Assembly (NCBI RefSeq): GCF_028769735.1
Contig: NC_088177.1
Span: forward strand, 19,970,599-20,034,598
Direction of reading: 5' to 3'
Length of the DNA: 64,000 bases
Source: Zonotrichia leucophrys gambelii
Lineage: Eukaryota > Chordata > Aves > Passeriformes > Passerellidae
Shown: positions 23,201 through 38,200 of the stretch, piece after piece
Position numbering within the stretch: position 1 is the stretch's first letter
Layout: each line of letters opens with the position of its first letter
The notes under the pieces: generated by a model
The model's database searches: none
Told to the model about the DNA's origin: nothing
Seen by the model: the letters and a program-made list of their open reading frames with translations, nothing else
Program-made: the position numbers and the translations under genes

Positions 23201-26200
23201 TGTCTGTTCCTCTGCAATGTTTGTGCATGAGAATAATAAGTGGAAATAAATACTGCCAAAAAGGAAGTCCTATGTGTCTTATTAGTAAGTTATACATAAG
23301 CACATACAAAGACTACTAAACAGCTAATCCTAGAACCACAGACAATGCAGATAAATTCTGCAGCTCAGGATGATGCAGATTCTACAGTGGTTTCACACAT
23401 CGTAATTTTGACTAAAGGTACTTTTCAGTCTTGTCAAAGAAATAATTCTGCAAGAGGCTTGTCTGTTTTCAATATAATTCTGCTTTAAAATCATAAGAAT
23501 ATCAGGAATCACCAATTTAATTAGAATACTAGCAGCAGAAACACATCCACTAGAACATGGTTGAAATGAAGTTAGAAGTTAACGAGCTAAAATGTGAACA
23601 GATTAATCTAAGGGTGAAAGATGTGAGTAAACCTTTCTGCATGGGCTCAGTGGAAGTAAAGCTGTGAAGAACTAGCAAGATATGAAACACAACATAAAAT
23701 ACAATACAAATTATATATGAACTTGTATGGAATTCTTCTTTGGTCATTTTGGTTGGGGCAAGGGGGGAATCATAACGCCAAGTAAAAATGAAATATAATA
23801 TTTCACTTTTGTTGTGTAATCAATAGCACCTATTGGGTGCTATAATTTTGGGTGCCAGAAGCAAATCAATAGTGAAGAAATATCCATATGCACTCTTCTT
23901 CACCAGTAATGTTGACAGGATTATAAAAAGCATTTCATTTTTTCCTCCCCTCTGTAAGCTCCTGTCTCTACTACACTTTGGTGCAAACAGCAAGATCTCT
24001 TACTCTGAAACTGAAATTCATTTCTCTATCAAACAAGAAGATTACAGAACACAGCAGGCACACAGAAATTTCCTATGGCAATCAGGAACCATTTAATGTT
24101 CATATACATGTCAGAGCATAACTCAGGATATAGTTTTTTAAATAGCATCATGGTGACTGCTTAACAATTCTGTTTTACTTACCAAAGGATTATACACACA
24201 ATTTTCTACCTTACCTCCTGACCTGCAAATAAAAGCCTTCTAAACACTGTATGATCATTTTGCCCTCCCGAAGTACTTAAAGCTGTCAAGCACTGGCACA
24301 GATAATATATAAAGATAATTCAACTATTTCCCCATAAGCCTTTTCCTCAAAATAAATCAGACTTTTATTCTGTCAAATTGAGTCAAATTGACAACTTCTT
24401 CATATTACTTTGCCTGACAACTGTCACTAAAAACTGAAGCTGTGTTTTGCCATTTCCCTATTTATTCCTTTGTGTAAGAATTCTTGCATTCTTACTCTAT
24501 AAGCAAAGATTGCTACCCTGGGAAAAGATTCAAAACCACTTGAACAAGCAAAATTTTTTTTAGTTAATTGTGCAAGGTGATGGTCCACCAAAGGGTACAG
24601 CATAGTAAACAGAACAGCTTAATAACCTCATGTGGTATTAAATTCTACAAGGACAGCAGTTTGACACTATGATTCAATAGAATATTAATGCTTTGGATTG
24701 CTCTTACTTGGCATAAAGAGCCACATGGAATATTTTTATACTGCTCAGCTTTACAGGGATGTCAGGCTAATATTATCTTAGAAAAAATTATGACCTTGGT
24801 AAGTTTTTAGGCAAAAAAGCAATGGTAGAAGGAAACAGCTATGAATGATAGTTTGCTAGATGTATATTTGAAATGAAATGAAGCAAATGTTGAGAATAAC
24901 CAGAAGTTGCTACTGTCTACATGAAATCAGCTATGGATTTCTATTTCCTAATGTAGTAACTGGCATTCTTTTGAACAACCTCAGACACAAAGTCCAAGAA
25001 TTGAGTATAGGTGGAGCATACACTTCTGGATTTATGTTGTACTACTTCCAGCATAATAAGTAGTGCATTTATACTGAATTTATCATTATTTGAGTATGAA
25101 GAATTGTAGAAATCAGTTGCATTCCTCTCAGTATTATTTTAAAATGCTAAAGGGGTTGAACAGCTAATTACAACCTCAAGAAAATACCCACATAGATATC
25201 TGAATAAATCTGAGAAGAGATGATGTCAGTGAAATGATTACATTTTCATTACAATGTGCAGCAGATGTCCTGAGTACCAAGTTATTTATTACCTTTGTTG
25301 GCCTGTTAAAAAGACAGGCACCGCCCCCACGAAGTAAAAATTCTTTGTATTCTGCAATGCTGCATTTGGAGAATTTCCTGGAATGGTATACCCTAAAATG
25401 GTAAAGAATTAGGTGAGCAAATGCCTTGAAACATCACCAGCTACTGGAAAAGGGCAAAGGGGTCACAACCTTTTTTAAATACTGTAAATCCCAGTTTCTT
25501 ACAACCACTGTGTGCAACAGTATAACAGCTCAGTCTTATTCTCAAATAATAAAATCAGAACAAAAGAAAAATTTTAAAACATTTTGCCTTTTTTATATTT
25601 CTACTTCATGTACAGTATATAAAACTGTAGGTTTTAAACTTCTTAATAAGGTAAACCCACATTATCATAGTAGCTGCTATTCACCCTTTCTATTGCATGC
25701 ATAATCCAGTATCCTCTCCAGTTTTTTTTAACACCTACAAGATGCTACAGCAAAAAGTTTCACAGCTTAATACAAACTGGTAGAAGAACAATTTCATCCC
25801 ATTTTCTTCTGTCATGTTTGCTAATCTCATTTCATGTCTCCTTAGTTCTTATACTAGAAGAAAGTGTAATTATTTTTGCACAATGTTACAGACTTCTCTC
25901 AGATTTCCTCAACTCAATCTTTTTCCCAGACTATTGAAAATGTAGTTTATTAGTAATTTCTCACTCAGAAATTGTCTGATATGTTTACTAGTCATGTTTT
26001 GAGATCTGGGAATGAGATCTATTCACATTATGAAAGACTGGGGTAACCATGCCATAACGAGGTTTGCCATTCCTCTCCTAACAACTCACTGCCACTGAGC
26101 TATTTCCCCACTGAACCATTCTATACAGAAAAAGCATCTCCTGACACTGATGGAGTTAAGTGAATAGGCTTTAAAGTGCAGCTAATTGTTCCCTCATTTC

Positions 26201-29200
26201 ATTAGTCAGTCCTTTATCAGTTTCTACATGACCATCCTCTGCTCCTGGCTTTTGTTTACTGCTAACCTTTTTTACAGAGGAGTCTTATTCCACAGCCTCT
26301 TCTTCTGATATTTCCATCCAAGACCAATACTTTGATGAGTTCACCACATGAAGGAAGCCAGTATCTATTCTGATCAATGCTTTACCTTGGATTCCAGGAG
26401 CAAATTTATGGAATGATTTTCTGTTGCACTCCTACAGTGGGCGACAATTACAAGTCTCCAGGGAAGCCACCAAGTTACTCTACTGAGGAACCAATTTCCA
26501 AATACTGTGCAAAGAAACTAAGCTCCTTCCGTCTCATTTGTAACTAATTTTCTCCATGATTTTTGCAATCAAGCTTCCACAGTGAGCAAGATACTGACAG
26601 GAAGTGATTTCTAAGACTCAAACCCCTGTATTTCAGAAGTTACTCAATTGTTTACAGTATAGAGAAAAGAATCATTGGCAGTGTGTGAGGGTGGAGGGCA
26701 ATGAAATTCTTCCCATACAGATGTGCTTCCCCTTCAGACTTCACTGACCATTTATTTACATAAGGATTGAGTTCCAACTGTTTCTGGTTTTTCATTTATT
26801 AGTACTAAACACATGGATAAACTCAATGCATAAATATTTCTGCCATAATATAAACTATGAACTCATTCCAGAGCCCTCAATTACTGATATTTATGACATA
26901 CCCTGTTTCCTCCATGATGCAACCACCCCAGGATTCAGTGCAGTCACACTCTTCTCAGACAAGACCAAAATACAACAGAAAAGGAGAAAAGTTATAAATA
27001 TGCTTACAATAAATATAAAGTACTATAAAAATGGAGCTTGACTAATTATACAAAGATTTGATGGTTGCTTGGCTGTACAAACTCTAGCCCCAAAAAGGAA
27101 ACCAGCCCACTTGAAGACATACTAACACCTTAAATAAATACAATACTTTCAGATTACAATATCTGCATGTTCTTAAGACTCAACACAAAATTTTAGGCAC
27201 TACACAAAGCTAAAAATAGTTGGCAACATCCTTCCCTCCATGCTCTCAAAACAGGCAGCACAAGGCTGTTTGCAGTACACATAATATTGATGATTTTAAA
27301 TGTTCAGATTTTCTCCTCCCTAAAGATACAGAATACCCTGAAAGAGGATTGTTACTGGACAGGACAGGCTTTATCCCTTTAGCATAAATTTAACAGTAAT
27401 ATGCCAATCAGCCAACCAAACATTCATTCAAAAAAGTAGTTGAATGAAAATGGATTTACAGTTTACTTACAGCTATAGCATGTAAGTCAACAGTGACCAA
27501 ATTCATAACACAAAAACAAAAGATCAGCACCTTATGGATGGTAAAACAGAAGCTGCAAACTGCCTATAAAAACGATCTACCAAAGATAGTAGTACTGTAG
27601 TTACTACTGGAAATCCAGAGTTTCTCCGTGGAAAATATTTAGAAATCATTTATGTTATTTCTTCTCTCCCCAGGCCTTTCACTAATCTTTCTCTATAAAG
27701 GGCATCCAAATAAGGACACTAAGCTATCAGATAAAAAAACCTCTATTTTTCAGTTTAAAAATATTCTGATTTCCAAACTATATCAACTCTGTTTTATCTG
27801 TAAAGCAATTATATAGAAAATAGTTTAGCAATTTGCTAGTTTACATAATTCAAAAGCAATGCTTTACAAAACAATATTCCTCAGCATGGTTTCCAAACTC
27901 ACAGATTTTTGAAGTAATCCACAATAAAGCCAACATTATCATTCACATTTTTAAAGAGGAAACAGAGAGCAGGTAGCCAAACTCCTTACAAGATGCAAGT
28001 GAAAAACCAAACAATTTTCTTTAGCCCTGAAAAGGGGTTTGCAGCAGTTTTTGTACCAACACTCTACACATGTTAAGGTAACACAAATCTGGTCTGACTG
28101 TGAAAAAGCAAGATAACAAGTTGAGCAAATGTCACACTGGACTAGGTTATAACTCCTTACCATTTCTTCAATTGTAAATCAGGTATTTTTGCATTTCAAG
28201 AAGTCAGCGATTGTTCTATTGGATTTACAAATTTCATGATGATAGACAATGAGTTCTAAATTAAATTAATGGTGTTTTTACCAATATACCTTTGAATATT
28301 GGTTATGAATCTAACCTCGACACAGGACATCACTGAGGTCATGCAAAATGTCACTAAACTGGCAGCTCTTATTTTGGTGAGGCTGAAATTTCACTACATA
28401 TATTTCCAAAAGCAGCAATTCTTGTTCTATAGTTACAGCAATTTTGGCATTTCTTTCAAACACAGTAAAGGAAGTGTTTGTATTTAGCTAAGGAAGACAA
28501 AAGACTCCATGTACATACTCGGTTTCCTGGCAGCTGGCTCCCATTGTATTCCAAGATTCTGAGCAAGACTCTGGGCTAGTTCCTGTGCCATGGGCAAAGG
28601 GAGGCCATACTGCATTCCAAGAGAAGCACAATTATAAAGAAACAAAAACCCCATTAGTTATGGTAATGAACACTGCACTGGCTCATTCTACCTTACTACA
28701 TACCTACTATTTCAAAATTCAGTGCAGTCAATCACAATTCTGTGTGCATATAAAGAAAATAAACTCAATAAAGTACATAACAGATAAAATATTCCTCTCC
28801 TAATCTCAGGCAATCTCTCCCCACTGGTTAATCTAAAGAAAGAAGTTTATTTGATATATATGCAGTACAGTTTTGTAATAGTAGGATTTAACCCACATAA
28901 AAACAGGAGAATTTCATTATCAACTTAACTCTGCACTGAGGGGAAAAAATAACAATAATAGTCAAAAAAACAATACACAGGGACAATTTGTTTTCTAATT
29001 GCAATGTTAAAAAAATTCTGGAAGAATCAGATGACACTGGTACCTCAGAAGATCAAGTGTCTTACAGTGGTAAGACAAAGAGTATTCAGTACTGTGTTTC
29101 AAATACTCCTAAGATTTTTGGGTCTAAATTTCTGTTAAATATAATAAAAGGCAATTTAAGTTCTTTTTAAGAGAATAATGCAGACAGGAGAAATACTTTC

Positions 29201-32200
29201 TAAAAAGAAAGGCATGCTCAGCAGTAGTTTGATGATGATCAAGAATGCTGGCTGTGAGAATACTAACTTTTTAATATGTAAATTATCTTTAAAACCCTGG
29301 GTACTGAAACATATGAACTTGTAAGATTTTAATGTAGAGATTCTACTTTATTTCATTTTAGTCATGAAAAAAAAAATTACCTCATTCACTCCTACTCCTC
29401 TGGCCACAGAGCAAACACCTCCAAAGTAACTTAAGCTGCTCCTTTTGTAATGAAATGTCACATTCCTTACAAACAAATAAAAATGAAGAAACTATAACAC
29501 GTTGACATTGAGCACCAAGAGCTTATTGAAAGAGCATACTCTCACACATACTATGATAGATTGCATGTACATTCATCTATTTCTAGCATAACAAGCAACT
29601 GCAAGTTTACAGAATACCAACACTGAAAGAGGTGGTTTTATGTAAACTTTGACACAAATACTATTTTTCTCTTCTAGAGTCAGAATCAGCCTTAACCCAC
29701 ACACAAACCAAGCACAGAAAGCTTGAGTGCCAGACTCCTAAGACAATACCCTAATAACATTTCTTTAAAAAGTTCACAATATATTCCAATTTATGATTTG
29801 TCATGAAGGAATTCTGTTCTGAAATGTACCAGTACTGAGAACTTTAAAAACTATTATCTCAATCCAAAGTAATTTAAGTTTTAAATCCCAATGAAAAGAC
29901 TGAGAAGTACACCTAAAGGGAAAGTAATTTAATACTGCTCTTTAACCTTGCCTCCTTTCATTTATTGTTAGTAAGCTCCAAATAATTTAGTTAAAGTGAT
30001 GTAATCTGGAAGATCTAAATTATTCAATAAAATGCCTATAAATTACTATGAATTACACCTATTTTAACTTCATAGTCATAACAATAAATCTACACAGCCT
30101 ACAAACAACCTATAGTGATCCTGCATGGTGTATGAATGACCTGACCTTTGAAAATTGATGGGTTTTTTTAAAATGACAGATTACCCCATACAGGTACATC
30201 TTTGTTTTTCAGAACATTCTAACAGCCATCAGAACTTTCAGACTGCAGCTTAACTAAACACTTACAGCCAGGGGCTTTACAACAGACAGGACCACAGGCA
30301 CTTTTGGAAATGTTCTATTTCACCTCTCCCCAGCTCCAAGGAGGCTGAGCTGGAGCTTGCCATGTTCCACTAGCTTTGGAACATCTCCAAGCATGGGCAC
30401 TCCATAGTCTCTGTTCCAGCATCTGACCAACTTCACAATGAAAGGGTTTTTTTGCCCTGTGTTTAAATGGAACTTCTTGTATTTCAGGTTGGATTTGATA
30501 CTTTTCACCATGAGAAGAGCCTGTTTGCTGGCAAACTCTTCAGCAGGTGACACAAAACATGCATGGAAGTCACTAAGAGTGCATGTCAGCAGCACTGTGC
30601 CTGTATTATGAAGAACAAAATCAGTGTTGTATTGTGATGCCTGTATTAAGGAAATCTGGAGGAAATTCTTCATCCCCTATTTTTATCTTCTTCTGCAAAA
30701 TATGAACTACAGAAGAAAATATATTCACCATGGAAGACATTAGTTACTCCATCCTCACAGTATGTCATGCTGCTGGGAGACAGCTTAAGATCTTTCCCTA
30801 TGCTGCACAGGGGAGCACACATTTCCTCCTCTTTGCTTACAATGCCATGAAGTAAAGTAATCCTTGCTCAAGGCTGAAGTCGTGCCTAGTGATGCAAGTG
30901 GAATTTCCTCTCAAAATGCTTTGTGTCTCAGAACAATTCATTATAGCTCTAAAGAAGAAGACCTTCCATTAATAAATCATCACAGCAGCCACATGTGTGA
31001 ATAAATTTACTAACTGGAACACTCTTGTGGCAACACATAATCCTGTCAGCTCTGCCCTCTCCTTATCATAACTGGAAAAGCAGCACATTACACACCTGAT
31101 TAGCAAAGCTAAGTGCCCTTAAGGGCTCATCTAAAGACACTTCACATGTGACACTGTCTCCAGGTTGCAAAGACATTCAAATATCATTATATCCATCTAT
31201 CCACATGACCATGGTATATACTACACCTATTAAAAACAGGTGTTAAATATCAATTAAGCTTCCTAAGGAAGGCAGATGTTGATTGATACAGAGAGTACCA
31301 ACCAAAACAAGTAAGCAAGAAGAGCCAAGTGAAGCAAAGCAGCGACAGGAGCCAGCACAGTGAGCCACTGGCAGGGTACATACGAGAGCAGGTGCACAGC
31401 GTCGGCGTGCTGCTTGACGTAGTGCTGCCGGTACTTGGAGAAGTCGTGCAGCATCTGCAGGGGGTCGGGGTGAATGTTAATGCGGTCCCGGTCTGTCCAC
31501 GTCTCCACAGCCACCAGCACCACCCTGGTGTTCAGCTGCTCCTTGTATATCTGAGGGCAGAGACACGACAGGCACAGGAGTAGAACACTGGGTCAAACGT
31601 GCACACTTAGCCAGTAAGAGTAAAGCGGAAGGACAAGAGGGATAAAGCAGGAGGAAAACATGAGGAAACAGTTAGCTGGCAATGCCTTGCATTTTCTAAA
31701 AGCCGATATTCTGATCCGCTTAAATTTTATATTTTAGAAGGAAAAAGAAACCAACCCTTGTTGCTCTTTTTTGTTTCTGAGCAACTCCATTGTCTTTAAA
31801 ATTCTCACGGTAAATAATTTTGCCCCTGAGTTTTGCAGAAAAACTCTGCAAAAAATCAGCAAGGAAGAAATGTAAAGGTACACTGGGTGATCTCAAAGAA
31901 AAAAACTAGCTCCAAGAGTAGCCAAAAACAATTAAAAGTTTTAATTGCAACTTTTAAAGTTGCAATTAAATAATGTCTCAGTTTTCCAATAAATCCAAAT
32001 TTTAATTAATGCTTGATTTCCATTTATATAGTATGATCACTTAATTCTCACATTGCATGAGTGGAATTAAGGAAAAATATTTATTTGTCTATAAATGTTA
32101 ATGTTACCGTAGCAATAGACAGGAAACAATCAGGCATTAACAATAACAAAACAGTTTTAAAATATGCATTTTAACATTGTGCATGATACTTGATTCTGAC

Positions 32201-35200
32201 ACAAAACTACTGCTGTCTTTGGGTTCAGTTCAAAAAATGCCAAATTTTAATAACTAAGGTTATGCAGAACTTGTAGGTCTACAAAAGATGTATTCCTTAT
32301 CTGCCTTGACCAGAAACCCAGTTTTGTATCAGGGCAGAGTTATCCTTATTAAAAAATCAATGTATAATATTCAGCTTAGAAAAAAAAAAAAAAAAAGAGA
32401 AATATAAAACCAAGAGATAGGAACCAGCTAAGCCCAGTTTTGTCCAAGACCTTGGAAGGAAAAGAGTATTAGCATGCTTGAATCTCAGGGAGAGATGTTC
32501 TCAGGCTGAGAACATACACAGAAAATGGTTTACAACATGAGCAAACCCAATGAAATTAAACTGCCTGGAATGACATAGGGGTGAATCAATAAAGACTTTA
32601 TTTCTGTTTGCCTGGAGGAAAACTCTATTTCCTGAAGCAAACAGCAACAAAAAAAATGGAAGAGGGGGCAGAGAACCTGAAGGCCTCTGAAAGCCATTAT
32701 CCTATTGCCAGCAATAAATCAGTAAGAAATACAGCCCACAGCCTATGGACACAAGGGACTAACAAGGCAGAAAATCCTGCTCTTTTTCATGCTTTATTTA
32801 AAGAAAACACCCAATAAGATGTCATTTTGTAAGATCTCTATGAAGGGACTGAATTCTACACAAGAATGAAGCCTGTGTTTCTGCATACACACAGATAAAA
32901 ATGGAAAAACCAGACATAATAAGAGAAAGAAAAGGTGGATTAAATTACTTTTGTTAAAATGAAGAGGAAAGAGAAAGAAATAATTATCAGATGAGGAAAA
33001 AATAAAGATGTCACCTTTTCTTTGGGTTTGTCCAATATATATTGCAGAAATATTACAATTATTTACATTTTATATGCTCTAATAATTTTTCAGATCATTA
33101 CAGAAAAATATACCGAAACACTTCTGGTATTTCATGTATTATAAATATATTCACCTAAATTTTGAATATACATCCAGTACACTTGATATGTAAGAACAAA
33201 TACTGCATTGTTTCCTCCAAGTCAAACTGCTGACAATGTTTTGGACTGAATCATATCACACAGCTCCACTGGTATCAATAATGTCACATGGAAAAGGGAC
33301 TCAGAGTCAGCATTTGGCACCCTCTTTATTCCTCCCTACTAGAAAATCTACCTGCTTTCACTACATATAGAGCTCTTAAACATGTGTGATCATTATATAT
33401 GCAGCAAAAACAGGAAAAAAACCCTCCCAAATTAATTTTACCACAAATACTACTTTTAGTTTATATGCTGTATGCAAAATTGTATTAAATTTAGCACAGA
33501 TACAAGTAAGGTATCTGTGTCAGTTCCACCCATTTATAATGTAGTACAGTGGCATTTTGTTTGTTTTTAAGATATAGAGATTTATAAAGCAGATTATTTT
33601 ACTCACACTGGCTTTTTCTTCCAATAGATATATGTATCCCTTGTGAGCTATACTTGCAGTTTCAATCACTTGTAGTTAGATACAAATATACATTTGATTA
33701 AATCTCATTCTTAATTGGTGACAGATAATGAAATCACCCCTGCCAAAGACAAACTCTGAGAGTTGCAAGCTTTAAGAAAAATGCCACAGATAATCTGATA
33801 GTTTCTTATACATTCACCCCAGGCTATTCTTCTGCAGAGGAACTAGAAGTGCACTTTAAAGTGTAATTGAAATTTGATATCTGAAAATGGCAGCATTTTT
33901 AACACAGTGCTGAAGTAGAAGCCAGTGAATCAGTTTTCAGAAGAAATATTGATACTTACAGCATCTACAAGGTTTACCACAGACTTTGCAAAATTGTTTG
34001 TGTATGCAGTTGAAGAACGGTGCCTTTTGAACTAAAAGAAGAGAAAGTAGAACACAGTGAGAATTTAAATATTTATTACTAATTCTTTATTTTTACAGCA
34101 TGAAAGTAAAATTAATAATTTAAGAAAGAGTAATGGGAAAACTCAAAAAACCTTTCAGATCACAGCCTATACCTCTTATTCAAGAATCCCTGGAAGATAA
34201 AGGGAGCTATGTATGTTATGCAGCCTTTCCCAACTGCAAAAGGAGCATTTAACCATAAGAAATACTATGCTTAGAATCAGAGTTCAAATGTTTGACACAA
34301 AATTACAGGTAAACAGGAACACAAACATGAGCTCAAAATTGAGAGGATGCTTTACCCATTAAAATTATTTAATCTGATGAGTTACATATCAGACTGTAGT
34401 AGCCACATTCCATCACTTTAATTATAAGACATGAAGATGAAGCATTTACCACTTATCCTGTGCACAGCTCTTTGCAAACGCAAAATGGAAGGGGGAGCAC
34501 ATGGCAAAAGTAAATACATGTTTGAACATTAAAACAGTTAAGCTGAATATCTTAAATCCTAACTTCACTTTTTTTTAATAGACCTAGATGAGCTGTATTA
34601 CAAGTTCTGCTTCACAATGTCTGTGCATGTTATTACAATGGTTTCATGTCTTTCCTCGTCCTGCCTCAAAAGCCCCTTCTGTTCCAAGTCAAATTTTTTA
34701 AAGATGCAGCTATGGTATCTGAACACGAATCCATATGACTTTCAAGAAACTGTAAAACTATAAACCAAGATTATATTACACAGTATGATTTGCAGATAGG
34801 AAAAATAGGTCTTCAAAATTTCACAGAAAATGAACATGAAATTGCTTAGAACGGGGGAGAAAACCCTTTCTCAAAAAACGTATTAATTTCAGCTACTGGC
34901 TAAAAGCAACAAGTCTCATTGCCTCACAGTGCTCCATGAAACTGTCAGTTATTCTCTATGAAACACAGTACTTCAAAAGAGGCCTTGGAAGAAGAGACTC
35001 TTCAGTGAGCAACTGAGTAGCTGCTCAGGTATGCTGCTAGTAGGTGTCCAGGATGCACACTGAGAGGAGCACTATGCCATGGACTGCTCCCAGAGAACAA
35101 TGACAGTGGGGAAGGGGGAAAGGCTGCCTTTGGCTTTTTGTTTTGAGCCAATCCCAAACCTTTCCAGAAGTGGAAAGGTAAAGTAATATGCTTTGAAAAT

Positions 35201-38200
35201 GTTCTTGGTTTTCATGAAAGAATTAAAATGCTAAAATCAACAGTAATATACCACGTAATGTGGTAAAACACAGATTCTAAATGAAATTAACCTAAACCAG
35301 TAAAAAACACAACAACCTAATTTAATGTGTTGAGATATCTTTATTGCTAGAGGAAAGGAAATGCTGTGAAAATACACAGTATTAACCATTTAACACAATG
35401 ATCAAGGAGGTTTAAGATACTTCTTCCATTGAAGACCTTTGCTGCAGGGGAAGCATGCCCTCTCCTGGTAAGCAGAAAACCTTGAAAGTCTATTTAGTGA
35501 GCTCGTGGACATGCAAGATGTGACTCCTGACTGTGAACACTTTCCTAAGTATGTCCATTTTATTCTTTGAAAATATTTACTATCTGTTTCTAAGTCACTG
35601 ATGAGTATGAAGCAAAAGTCTTGTGCTATAAGTTCTAGCAAATAAAGCTTTAGAGGAGACAAGAGTGTCTGTAATAAGTGTAGTGAGCACCTTCAAGCAC
35701 ATCTGCAGCACAAGAGCCCAGGAGAAAGAGACAGGCATAGGAATATTTTCTCTTCATAAGGAACACCAAGCATAGACAAAATGGCCATAATTTCAGTTAC
35801 TGTGTCCAATTGCTAAATAACCAATGCCTGAACACTCCTAAGAGCAGTTTCCTACCAGGTGGCTTTACAAATGAAAACAGATTAAGAAACTTCTGTCCTG
35901 CCTTTTCCACCCATTCAAATTCCCTCCACAGTGCTAAATTAACACAGATAAAATATAGGCTATGTTTGCCCAGACTACTTCTATGATTTATTAGACAGGT
36001 GAGGGGAGGGTACATTATCTGTCTATTCAGCACTGGAACAACTATGAATTACTGCATCCTGTTCTGATATCTTCAATTTCTTGTTCTTAAATATCATCCT
36101 TTAGTGTTGACAACAGAGCCCACAACTCCATAAAGCACTGGGAAACTTGCAGCAGGGTGAGAGACATGAAAAGCTCTTTACTCGCAAATAAAATAAGTGA
36201 AAACTATTGTATCAATAAAATTTGATTAAAAAAAAAAAAAAAAGAAGTTGTGCTTACAACAAATATCGCTTAGTCTGACTTTTTCCAGTCATCCCTCAAG
36301 ACAAAAAGAGGAAAAAATTGGGCTTTCCTCCCCTCATGCATGTTGGTTTCTTTAATGACACACTTTCTGAATCAAACAAACAACTTACCTTGCACTCCAT
36401 TATCACTCCTGTTTGTAATTATGGAGTAGCCACAAAGAACAGTCAGAGTTTTGTCTACACGTTTTGCTGCGTTAAAATTTAAATTAGTAAAACTAAAGTC
36501 AAAGTAACAAATTCTGACCTCTTTCTATATAACTTCAAAGACAGGATGTAATTTTAGAACATTTAGTGTGTTTCTTCTGGACAAAAATGTTTTGTTGTTT
36601 TATTTTGTTAGTGATGGGCATATTGATTTATCCATATGATACCCAAGTGTTCCAGATTCATTTTGAACATATAATTGCCCCAAAAATTCTTAGGTAACAT
36701 TAAGTTTCATTAGGTATTATGGCCTACAGTGTGTCTTACAGTACAAATGCTAATAGCTGTTGATAAATAAAATCCTGGGCCCAAAAATGGTAACAATTTA
36801 TAGGCTGTACATCAGCCTACAAACTGTCACCAAAAGGAAGATTACCACTGAATTGATATACTTACCATTTTATGGTCATTTACTATCATGAGTTCCAGAT
36901 ATTTCATTTCTTCAAAGACACCACGAGATAACTGATGAATGAAAGAAATTCTTTGAGAAATCATGAAGATGCAGTTCTTTTCAAAAATAACTGCAGCTGA
37001 TTTTTATTATATATACAAATAAAATATCTATTGTTTAGGGTATGTAAATCACTAAACAACTGGGTGAGAAATGCAAGTAGGGTAAAGGATCATAGTTCCA
37101 GTAACTTAAACACCGGCTGAGAATCTGAGCCACATCACCAGGAAAGTTCAGGGTGCACTCTTTTGGCTCCAGTGCAGACACCACCACTGCTTTCCTCCTC
37201 CTTACATTATGTATTATTCACCACAGATTTAATGAGGAAGGAAGTTACTAAAAAGATAAGCACCCTCAAAAATATGGTGTGGATTGTGCAACTCAGTGAA
37301 GAAATTCAGAATAATCTCCTTTAACTCAATTATTCCCCTAACTGATACATATGCATGTGAAGATCATGAGGACTGCCCACTGAGGTTCTCCCAGTAACCC
37401 AGTTCTGGGTGTCCTCATTTGGATTTTTGATTTAATCATGCTACTTCATGAGCCAAGTGACAATAAAGTCAGATATCTATAAAGTAGCAAAAGTTCATTC
37501 AAAATTATTCTTTATTCTCAAGTAGACAAAAAATTAAAATTCTAAAGTAATTTCCACTACTAAATTTTGATTGAATTGATGCATAACAATGTTGTGACTT
37601 TAGAAAGTTTATCATTTTTCTTCCAGATTTTCTATTTATGAAGAAAAGTCTTGTTTTCTCATTTGATAATAGTATTATGGGATAATATTAAGCTTCTGAA
37701 AAAACTTATTTCCTAAATCCTATATTCTCTTGACATTAAAAAATATAGAAATTAGTGAGTTTGGTATTATAAAATGGTCTTAAGTGAGGATCACACTTCT
37801 ACTTACTGCTCTCTTTCTTCTCCTTCTTCTCAGCCACTGCAGCTCAGACAGAAAAGGCCATTCAGAACTAGAGTCAGTCTCTGTAAAAATTACAATTTAA
37901 GAAGTATTTATGTACACTGTCCAAACCAAAAGCAGATTAAGATCACAAAAATTAGAAACAGTCTTGCTATTCAAAAGCTCATTTTTAAAAAGATATAAGA
38001 CATCAAAACTCAAGTAATTCAGAAATTTTAAAGCATGCAAGGAGAGGTGAAGAAATGATAACCTAGGCTTAGAATATATATACATTTTCTTCTATCTCAT
38101 TGCCTCAGTAACATTAATATCACTGATTAAATTCAGTGATTTTCAGAGAAAAGCTAAATACACGTCTGGGGATGAAAGTCTTACAGCTGCCTTTTGAAAA

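Noticed and set aside
31263..31523. 86-codon minus-strand open frame beginning MVLVAVETW
   Set aside because: It is an internal methionine-like start in exon 11 plus intron read-through. The exon really begins at 31550 and ends at 31384.
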